Assembly: GCA_964386005.1 (NCBI GenBank)
Contig: CAYLSB010000011.1
Coordinates: 16,852-80,851, forward strand
Source: FEN-1350 sp964386005
Lineage (GTDB): Bacteria > Planctomycetota > Phycisphaerae > Sedimentisphaerales > Anaerohalosphaeraceae
Length of the DNA stretch: 64,000 nt
Reading direction: 5' to 3'
How positions within the stretch are numbered: the first letter of the stretch is position 1; every line of letters begins with the position of its first letter. Position numbers and translations under genes: made by a program. A model generated the notes under the pieces. That model worked only from the letters and a program-made list of their open reading frames with translations. It did no database searches and was not told where the DNA came from. Below, in pieces: positions 53,861 through 62,400 of this stretch.

Positions 53861-54682
53861 ATGACCAAGAGGGCCTTTACGCTGATCGAGTTGCTGGTCG
53901 TGATCGCGATTATCGCCATTTTGCTGGCCGTACTGATTCCCGCCTTGAATGTCGCCAAACAGCAGGCCACCGGGGCGGTCTGCCTATCGAACCTTAACGG
54001 TCTGTCGAAGGCATGGACGCTCTATGCGGAGGATAACGGGGGCCGGATCGTCGGCGGCGGTACCACCCGCCTTGACCCCAGCGTTATCACGGATCCCTAC
54101 TATTCGTGGGTACAGTTTCCCAGAGGGGATACGGCGATATCCGAGAAGCAGGAAAAGGAGCGGGTCATCCAGGCGGGCAAATTGTTTCCGTATGTCGAAT
54201 CGATCAAGGCCTATCATTGTCCGGGCGACAAGCGATACCAGTCGCCGAGCAAGATCTATACCCCTGATTACGGCCTGGAAATGGGAGGATACCGGAGCTA
54301 TTCGATCGTCGGAGGTATGAACGGGGTCCTGGAAACCGGCGATTGGCAGATCATTCCGCACGTCACAACATCCACTCTGAAAAATCCGGGTGACAAGTAT
54401 GTGTTCGTGGAGGAGGCCGACGGGCGCGGGGACAACGCCGGGGCATGGGTGATTTATCCGAATCCCAATAGCAAGGGCTGGGTGGACCCGTTCGCCATCT
54501 GGCACAACAAGCGGAGCACGCTGGGATTCGGGGATGGGCACGCGGAAAAGCACAACTGGATCGAACAAAGCACGATCGACATGTCGGAGAACCAGGAATT
54601 TTACAAAAATCTGTATCCCAATGAGAAAGGCGAGGATCGAGACTACATGATCCGGGCTTACCCGTATGTGCGGCTTTTGTAA
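53861..54682 (+). CDS. Prepilin-like secreted protein with type IV N-terminal methylation signal
   Basis: The product has 273 residues. ATG 53861 follows GAGGAG and starts MTKRAFTLIELLVVIAIIAI, a canonical type IV prepilin leader with cleavage before Phe and conserved Glu. Behind the hydrophobic helix is a beta-rich domain with YHCPGDKRYQSP, SYSIVGGMNG and LGFGDGHAEKHNWI (the His-x-x-x-Gly-like 'DGHAE' ending common in planctomycete pseudopilins). It is typically exported by a type II secretion-like machine. Placed right behind the AraC-type regulator and its operator. Confidence 0.9.
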   Translation: MTKRAFTLIELLVVIAIIAILLAVLIPALNVAKQQATGAVCLSNLNGLSKAWTLYAEDNGGRIVGGGTTRLDPSVITDPYYSWVQFPRGDTAISEKQEKERVIQAGKLFPYVESIKAYHCPGDKRYQSPSKIYTPDYGLEMGGYRSYSIVGGMNGVLETGDWQIIPHVTTSTLKNPGDKYVFVEEADGRGDNAGAWVIYPNPNSKGWVDPFAIWHNKRSTLGFGDGHAEKHNWIEQSTIDMSENQEFYKNLYPNEKGEDRDYMIRAYPYVRLL

Positions 54683-55021
54683 GAGGAATCCGGCCTGAGG
54701 ATTGCCACGGGAAAAACGCGTAATCCGGCCGCAGCCGATCGCCATAAAGCGTTGTCGATTTATTCGATCAAGAAGTTCGGTTTCTGAAAAATGAAAACTC
54801 GAATCTTCGGAAGCAGCCGTGAGGAGTCTATGTCCGAGAACGGAAGAGGGAAACATTCGGAATCGGGTTGCCCAAATCCCTCGTGTCATTCAGCGTATGC
54901 CGATCCGGCCTGCGTGGGCGTGAGAACAACCAGAAAGGAGAGGAGAATTGCCAGGACAATCAAGGTGATGAGAAACGGGTGAAAACCAATCGACGGATTG
55001 AAAAATCGAAAGGACAAAACC
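54683..55021 (+). other. Intergenic region, 339 bases
   Basis: No strong terminator or promoter was recognised. Short frames (for example 54791-54982) have no support. AAAGGAC before 55022 is the next ribosome binding site, and an A-rich stretch resembling the GAAAAT repeat lies near 54990-55010. Confidence 0.45.
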
Positions 55022-56899
55022 ATGATACGATTGAATTTGTTTTTCCTATGTGTTTTATGCATCCTGTCGTCCGGGCAGGCGGCAACGGTGAATGTTTCCC
55101 AGGGGAAGACGGCAACCGCGAGCAGCGTGTGGGGCGGATCCAGCGCCGGCATGGCAGTAGATGGGACAACCGCGTCGGGCTGGCCGATCTACCATAGCGG
55201 TGGCGGGGATTATAATCCTTGGTGGAGCGTTGATCTGGGGAGATACGAACTGATCAAGAGCGTGGTGCTCTGGAATCGTTTTGACTGTTGCTGGTCGAGA
55301 TTTAGGGATATTCAGATTGAAATTCTCGACGAGAATCAGCATGTCGTGTTTATCTCCGCGATATTGAATCCGGGCAATATTCTGGGCATCACAAGCTACG
55401 CATCCATGCCATCGATGACCGTGTTGCTGGACAAAGCCATCCTAGGCCAATTTGTTCGAGTCCGGCGGATTCCATACAGCACTACCACGGATGATGGATA
55501 TCTACTTGCTCTGAATGAGGTTCAGGTCTTTGCGGACACGGGGGCATCCTCTACCGCAGGGCGTCCATCGCCCTTTTACGGGGAAACCGAGGTGCCGCTG
55601 GACGTCACCCTGGAATGGGATGCGGGGATGATTGTTAATCCAGATAATTTAGACGAATATATCGTAAATCCAGCGGTGGTCGAACACGTCCTCTATCTGA
55701 GCGGCGGCACGGCGAGCGATCCCAACCTGATTCTTCTTGATGAGGTCGCGGCCGGTGGATCGCGGATCTCCTTTGGACCCTTGGATCTGAAACGAGACGG
55801 TGTCTATTTTTGGAGGGTGGATGAGAAAATCTCCGATACCAATATCATTTCCGGTCCGATCTGGACTTTCATGACCGTCAGCTCCGATCCGGGGATCGAG
55901 GCAAGTACGCCGCAGGATGTCGCCGTCAACGCTGGCGAGGACGCCGTGTTTACGGTTTCCGCAAAGAATCCGTTTACCGGAGATGCGACCGGCTTGAGTT
56001 ATCAATGGTATAAAGTCGGCGCTCCCGATACAACCGTAGGAACCGATTCTGAGACATTGACGATTCCCGGCGCGCAAATTGCCGATGAGGGGAGCTATTT
56101 CTGCCGGGTCACGATTCAGGCCAACAGCAAGTCCAGGGATTCCCGTTCCGCTTCGCTGATCATAAAGCGGATGCTTCATCACTGGCCCTTTGATGGTAAC
56201 CTGAAGGATATCGTGGGGGGGCGGGATGGTACGGCCGTGAGCGATCCAGACCTTACGGTTCCGGGTGTCACCGGCGGAGCCGTCGATTTGGATACCGATG
56301 ATGCCGTTGCGATCGGCGGCGCCGAAGAATTGCTGAGCGTCTATTCCATTTCGGCCTGGGTCCGACACCGCGGACTTCCCAACGATTTTCAGTCTCTGTT
56401 GCATCAGGATGGATGGACGACCAACTCTCTCCACTGGCATTTGCGCAGCGACAAATCATTCAGTTGGGGCGTCAATGGGGCTGGCGGGGACGGACGCACG
56501 GCGGCCAATGTGCTGCCGGATGCGGATCGATGGTATCATCTGGTATTGACGAATCAGGTCGGCCTTGTCCGTGTCTATCTGGATGGGCTTCTGGTCCATC
56601 AGGCGATGCAGACCACTCCGGTTGCCTCCCGTCTGTTTCCGGGTACCTTCGGCGCCTGGAACAGCGGTGGATACAGCCGGTTTTTGAACGGTGCCCTTGA
56701 CGATGTGCGGATCTACAACTACGCACTGGATGCCTTTGAAGTCGCCCTTCTGAATGCCGAGACGACCGGAATACCGGTATGCCTGACTCGACCCGAGCTC
56801 GACCTGAACGGGGATTGTGTGGCAACCCTCGAGGACTTCGCGCTCTTGGCGGCCGTGTGGATGGAATGCAATCGGGTTCCCACATCGTCGTGTAACTGA
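55022..56899 (+). CDS. Secreted discoidin/Ig/LamG protein with C-terminal half-dockerin
   Basis: The product has 625 residues. Signal peptide MIRLNLFFLCVLCILSSGQA. A discoidin (F5/8 type C) domain spans about 20-180 (VNVSQGKTATASSVWGG, LWNRFDCCWSRFRDIQIEIL). A fibronectin/Ig-like section follows (about 185-380, VNAGEDAVFTVSAKNPF, YQWYKVGAPDT), then a LamG domain (about 390-580, YSISAWVRHRGLPNDF, VRIYNYALDAFEVALLN). The tail LDLNGDCVATLEDFALLAAV then WMECNRVPTSSC is a half-dockerin. It starts a same-strand set of three related proteins, 50 bases before the next. Confidence 0.88.
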   Translation: MIRLNLFFLCVLCILSSGQAATVNVSQGKTATASSVWGGSSAGMAVDGTTASGWPIYHSGGGDYNPWWSVDLGRYELIKSVVLWNRFDCCWSRFRDIQIEILDENQHVVFISAILNPGNILGITSYASMPSMTVLLDKAILGQFVRVRRIPYSTTTDDGYLLALNEVQVFADTGASSTAGRPSPFYGETEVPLDVTLEWDAGMIVNPDNLDEYIVNPAVVEHVLYLSGGTASDPNLILLDEVAAGGSRISFGPLDLKRDGVYFWRVDEKISDTNIISGPIWTFMTVSSDPGIEASTPQDVAVNAGEDAVFTVSAKNPFTGDATGLSYQWYKVGAPDTTVGTDSETLTIPGAQIADEGSYFCRVTIQANSKSRDSRSASLIIKRMLHHWPFDGNLKDIVGGRDGTAVSDPDLTVPGVTGGAVDLDTDDAVAIGGAEELLSVYSISAWVRHRGLPNDFQSLLHQDGWTTNSLHWHLRSDKSFSWGVNGAGGDGRTAANVLPDADRWYHLVLTNQVGLVRVYLDGLLVHQAMQTTPVASRLFPGTFGAWNSGGYSRFLNGALDDVRIYNYALDAFEVALLNAETTGIPVCLTRPELDLNGDCVATLEDFALLAAVWMECNRVPTSSCN

Positions 56900-56949
56900 T
56901 TCCTTGAACCTATCGGTCACTGAAAGCGATTTCAGGAAAGGAAAATAAG

Positions 56950-59298
56950 ATGAGAAAATTATTAATTCCGATAAGTCTGATATTCTTCTGCATCCTTGCA
57001 GGTCAGGCCTGTGCTTATGAACTGGTTCTGGATAACTACGCTCTGGGGAAACCGGTTACGACAAGCGGCGATGGTTACGGATGGGTTCGTCAACGGCTGG
57101 TTGACGATAACGCCGGCCTGGGTTGGCACAGCACAAGTACCGCCATAACGAACTGGGCAGAAATCGATCTGGGCCAGCCCCGGGACTTTACACGGATTGA
57201 GATCTGGAACCGAACGGATTGCTGCTGGACACGAATCAACGGGGTGTATGTTCTTGCTCTCGACAGCGACAAGAATGTCGTATTCCAGAGCGACCCCATC
57301 AGCGGCGTCACCGATGGCAATCGGATGCCCGTGATTCAATATGATAACTCGGGAGCCGGCTTTACCGGCGTCCGGTACCTTCGAATTGAACGGACCAACG
57401 CCGATTGGTTCAATATCATGGAGCTGAGGGCCCTGAAAACACGCCACGTGGCCTTTCTTCCCAACGATTCGAATCTGACTCAGTACGGAGCGATTGCCGA
57501 ACAGAGTACGCCGAATGCCAGCTATCCGGCCAGCAATGCTCTCGATTCGTCGATAACGAATTTTACCCACACGGATGAATCGACTCCAGACAACTGGTGG
57601 AAGGTGACCCTGGCCAAAGAGTCCTTTATCCATAAGATTGTGGTTTACAATCGTACGAGCTGCTGTGGAAATCGTCTGATCAACCAGGTACTGACGGTAT
57701 CCAATGACAAAGGGGATGTGTTGTTCATGCATAAGTTTGTGGCCGAAGACGGAGTCGCAACCGGATCGGTCCATTCCTTCGAAATGCCACCGGCGTTATA
57801 CGGCCGCGTGGTGAAGATCGGCCTGGAAAACGGCGAGGCAAACGGACAACCCATTACCGAAACCAGCCCGGCCAATTATACGGTTTCACTGGCGGAAGTT
57901 CAGGTGATCGGCGGCGACTATATGGGTGCATGGTCACCGGTTCCCGGGAACGGCGCCGTTGAAGTCGATCCGGATCAGACTCTCAGTTGGAACGTGGGCG
58001 AGGATCCCAATGGAGTCGTCCCCGGCACGACAGGATACCGGCTGTATTTCGGCACGGATAAAGCGGCGGTGGATGAGCGTACCGCCAGTGTCGCGCAGGG
58101 CGGACTGATCCCGGTAGGGAGTGAACTATTTGACCCCGTTCTGGTCAAGGATACCAAGTACTACTGGGCCGTGGACCAGAGACTGCATGACGATCCCAAC
58201 ACGATTCCGGGAGTCACCTGGAGCTTTACGACCCAGCTTACCCTGCCGGTCATTGATTCGCAACCGACCGGGGTGCTGACTATTGTCGGGGGATATGCCA
58301 AGTTTACGGTTTCGGCAATCGATCCTCTCGGCGGGGTGTTGACCTATGCCTGGCGCAAGGTCGGCAGCGCGACGGTTCTATCGACTTCGGACACATTGGA
58401 ACTGATGGATGTGACGACTGCCGATGAAGGTCAATATGTCTGCGATGTCATGAACATCAACACCATTCAAACCCATCCCGCCGACCTGAAGATCGCCAAG
58501 CCCGTGGTCTGGTGGAAATTCGACGAAACGACAGGTAAGGCGGCAACCGACAGTTCGGGTAACGGCATCGATGGCACACTCGGAGACGGATTTACCGATA
58601 CCGAGTGGATTGCCGATGGCGGACGAACCGGCCAATCCGGGGACAACGCGATCTTCTTCCCCGGCAATGCCGATGCAACCATAACGGCTCTGAATGTGGA
58701 TCTGTCCGCCAAACCCGTCAACAATATCTTTCTGGGATCGTCGTCCTGGACGATCAATCTCTGGTTGAAAATCGCATCCACGAACGGTATCAGCATGATC
58801 GGCGGCTTCGGCGACAATGTCTTTGTGGATGGCAGCGGTTTCAATGACCGGTACTACAATACCTGGAATGGGACGATCGAATTCAACTTTGGCGAGGATG
58901 GTTTCTGGGAGATACCGTTTACCCCGGACCAATGGCAGATGTGGACATTGACGTATGACAGTGGGTCCGACACTCTGACCTATTACCGAGACCGTGTGGC
59001 GATTGCGACCAAGACCGCCTCTCTGATGGATGTTTTCGAGAACGCCGTCAAGTTGGGTGTCGGTACCGTTGCCTGGGCCGATACACAACTTCCCCTCGAA
59101 GGGATGATCGATGATTTCAGTATCTGGGATGAGGCATTGGGTCCCTTTGAGCTGGGAATGCTGGATAAAGGATATGGATGTCTGGCGAATATCCCGGGCG
59201 ACTTGAACGGGGACTGCGAGGTCAACCTTGAAGACCTTCTCGGGGCTATTTCCAGTTGGATGGATTGCGGACGGGTTCCGGTTTCTGCGTGCCCGTAG
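56950..59298 (+). CDS. Secreted double-discoidin/Ig/LamG protein with C-terminal half-dockerin
   Basis: The product has 782 residues. Signal peptide (MRKLLIPISLIFFCILAGQA). Two discoidin domains (about 25-165, IWNRTDCCWTRINGVYVLAL; about 170-325, VYNRTSCCGNRLINQVLTVS) share the Asn-Arg-x-x-Cys-Cys motif. An Ig-like domain (about 430-515), a LamG domain (about 520-740) and a tail DLNGDCEVNLEDLLGAISSW...CGRVPVSACP follow. Same order of parts as its upstream neighbour plus one discoidin repeat, so the two are paralogs. A small hairpin (CTGAAA-GCGA-TTTCAG, 56920-56935) precedes it. Followed by a strong terminator at 59354-59382. Confidence 0.88.
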   Translation: MRKLLIPISLIFFCILAGQACAYELVLDNYALGKPVTTSGDGYGWVRQRLVDDNAGLGWHSTSTAITNWAEIDLGQPRDFTRIEIWNRTDCCWTRINGVYVLALDSDKNVVFQSDPISGVTDGNRMPVIQYDNSGAGFTGVRYLRIERTNADWFNIMELRALKTRHVAFLPNDSNLTQYGAIAEQSTPNASYPASNALDSSITNFTHTDESTPDNWWKVTLAKESFIHKIVVYNRTSCCGNRLINQVLTVSNDKGDVLFMHKFVAEDGVATGSVHSFEMPPALYGRVVKIGLENGEANGQPITETSPANYTVSLAEVQVIGGDYMGAWSPVPGNGAVEVDPDQTLSWNVGEDPNGVVPGTTGYRLYFGTDKAAVDERTASVAQGGLIPVGSELFDPVLVKDTKYYWAVDQRLHDDPNTIPGVTWSFTTQLTLPVIDSQPTGVLTIVGGYAKFTVSAIDPLGGVLTYAWRKVGSATVLSTSDTLELMDVTTADEGQYVCDVMNINTIQTHPADLKIAKPVVWWKFDETTGKAATDSSGNGIDGTLGDGFTDTEWIADGGRTGQSGDNAIFFPGNADATITALNVDLSAKPVNNIFLGSSSWTINLWLKIASTNGISMIGGFGDNVFVDGSGFNDRYYNTWNGTIEFNFGEDGFWEIPFTPDQWQMWTLTYDSGSDTLTYYRDRVAIATKTASLMDVFENAVKLGVGTVAWADTQLPLEGMIDDFSIWDEALGPFELGMLDKGYGCLANIPGDLNGDCEVNLEDLLGAISSWMDCGRVPVSACP

Positions 59299-59353
59299 TT
59301 TGAATTGTCCGATGCTCCGGGATTGCATCATCGCAAGTTTGCGTGGAGTTGAA

Positions 59354-59382
59354 GGGGCCTGTGTTCCGATTACACAGGCCCC
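59354..59382 (+). terminator. Terminator between the discoidin gene and the CotH gene
   Basis: GGGGCCTGTGT (59354-59364) pairs perfectly with ACACAGGCCCC (59372-59382), a 7-nt loop. It ends 27 bases before the next start codon, leaving no room for a promoter. Confidence 0.75.
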
Positions 59383-59409
59383 ATTTCACCGAACGAGAGA
59401 TCTCGATTC

Positions 59410-62400
59410 ATGAAGAGCGGATCACGATCAATGATTGGCATCGGTGTGATGATATCGATGATTCTACAACTCTCGATACTGAGGGCGGACTGTCCGGAGG
59501 GCGATCTGAACCGGGACTGCCGGGTCAATCTGGACGACTATGTGATTCTGGCCCGGCACTGGTTGGAGCCGGATGGGCCGGGCGATATCGACGGCCAAGG
59601 CGGTATCGAGTTAAACGACCTTCGATTGCTTGCGGACCAATGGCTTACCCGGGAAAGCCATGCCGTGATCAGCGAGTATCTGGCATCGAACCGCGATATC
59701 CTTTTCGATCAGGATGGGGATAGTTCGGACTGGATTGAGATTTATAACCCCACGCGAGCGGAAATGTCGCTCGAGGGTTGGTTTCTGACCGACGACCGAC
59801 AGGAGCTAACCAAATGGAAACTGCCGGCCACTGTGCTTCAGTCCGGTGAGTTTCGGACCATATTCGCCTCCGGAAAAGATCGAAGAACCGCCGGCGCCGA
59901 GCTTCATACCAATTTTACGTTAACCCCCGACGATGACTATCTTGCGCTGGTCAAAAACGACGGAAAGACCGTCGCCGATTCGTATCATTTGGGTCTCCAT
60001 GAGCGGCGAACGAATGTCAGCTTCGGGATCGGCCAGCCGTCACAGCCATCGTACTTGGTTTCGCGAATCACTCCATGCAAGATACTGGTTCCGGATGCGG
60101 CCGACGACGCCGGCATCGGATCGACCTGGATCGGTACCGGCGAGCCGTTTGATGACGGCGGATGGAAATTTGGTTCTTTGGGCGTGGGGTATGGCGTTAT
60201 CGGAAATCCCGAGACGGTTACCCTGAACGAAAATATCGCCTTGGGGAAGCCGGCGACACAGTCTTCGGAGTGGGGAGGATTTCCCGCGTCGTATGGAACC
60301 AATGGCAATCAAAATGATTTTACACATACCGCCACCGGAGATTTCGCTCCCTGGTGGGAACTGGACCTTCAGGGTTCGTACCCGATCAACCGTATCGTCC
60401 TGTACAATCGCACCAGTTGCTGTCAGGAGCGGCTGTACAATATCACGGTTGAAATTTTCGATGTCGATGATAATCTGGTTTATCTGTCCCCCGTCCTGAA
60501 CAAAACCGCCCAGGGCCAAACTCCGATCAGTCCGGGCAACCTGACGGTGGATTTGAGTGGTGAGCCGGGCGGAGGCGTTACCGGACGGCGGATCCATGTC
60601 AGCAAAGAGGTGATCAGCGGAGCGGCGGAATATCTCACGCTGGGCGAAGTCGAGGTTTATCAAATAACGACCACCGTAACCTACAAGAACATCGCTCTGC
60701 ATCAACCGGCGACACAGTCTTCGGAGTATGATGGATTTCCCGCGTCTTTTGCGACGGACGGTACTCTTTCCAATTTTACGCATACCGCTTCCGGGGATGG
60801 TGCCCCGTGGTGGGAAATGGATCTGCGGGATACCTACTACATCAACCGGATCGTACTGCACAATCGTGACGATTGTTGTCAGCATCGTTTGTATAATATC
60901 CTCGTCGAGATTTTCGATGCCGCAGATGCGCTGGTTTATCTGTCGCCTGTGTTCAATCAGACCGCTGTCGGCCATACGCCGATCAGTCCGGGAGAATGGA
61001 TCACGCTGGATTTGAGCGGTGAACCGGGAGGTGGCGTCGTTGGACGACGAATCCGCGTCAGCAAAGAGGCGATCGAGATTAACAGCAACTATGAATATCT
61101 GTCGCTGGGCGAAGTCCAGGTTTTTGGGACGAAGACGTACAGGGACAGTATCGGTTCGAACATCGAAACGGAAATGAATGGCGTCAACGCATCGTGTTAC
61201 ATCCGAATCGGATTCGCTGTCGGGGATGCGGACAGCTACGACAGGGTCGTTCTACGAATGAAGTACGACGACGGATTTATCGCCTACTTGAACGGCGCTC
61301 GATTTGCCTCCTCCAATGCTCCTGCCGGACCGGCCGGGTATAACGCGCGGGCCGAATCGGTTCATTATGGATTGGACGTTGAAGACTATTCCGTACCGTT
61401 GTCGCTGTTGCGCCAAGGGACGAATCTCCTGGCGATTCACGGCCTCAACCGGCAGGCGGACGATTCGAACTTTTTGATCCTTCCGGAATTGATTGTGTAC
61501 ACGGTCGAGCTATCGGGGACCGGTTATTTTATCCATCCCACGCCGGGAGCGCTGAACGGGTCCAGCGTTACGGGATTTGTCAGCGATACTCGTTTTGATA
61601 TGGATCGCGGATTCTACGATGCTCCTTTCGATGTTCAAATGACCAACAATACACCCGGATCGACAATCGTATTTACGACCGACGGCAGTGAACCGACCCG
61701 GAGCCATGGTACATACGTCCCAGCCGCCGACGCGAAGACGCCGCCTGTCGCCGCCGTTCATCTGACCGGGACCACCGTACTGCGGACACGAGGATTCAAG
61801 GATGGATACGAACCCTCCCGCACGGATACACAGACCTATCTCTTTCTGGACGATGCCATCGTTTCCGGCGTGATGAACAGTTCGATTACGCAGGATCCTC
61901 GATATGCCCCGAATATCAAGGCGGGGCTTCGTGATCTTTGGACAATCTCCATCGTTTCAGACCAGATTTTGAATGATACCACTCCGGTTCAATCTTCGGT
62001 CGAGTTGATTCGGCCGGATGGGATTAAAGGATTTCAGGAAGATGCAGGGATCCGCTATTTCGGCGGCGCCTATACGTATTTTGCGAAAAAGAACTTCCGG
62101 CTGTATTTCAAAAGTGAATTCGGGGCGACGCATTTGCAGTATCCGCTGTTTGAATATCACCAGCGGGGCATTCCCGCCGTGGAGGTTTTCGATCAGCTCG
62201 AGCTGCGGTCGGGTTCACACGACATGTCCCTGCGGGGATTTATGATGTCCAACACCTTCACGGACGATACGCTGCTGGATATGGGCAACCTGAATCCGCA
62301 CGGGCAATTTGTCCACCTGTACTGGAATGGCACATACTGGGGATTGTACCATCTTCGCGAGCGATGGAATGCGGACATGCACGCCGAATATCTTGGCGGG

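Noticed and set aside
54791..54982. 63-residue frame in the gap before the first discoidin gene
   Set aside because: No convincing ribosome binding site, unusual composition, no recognised motif.
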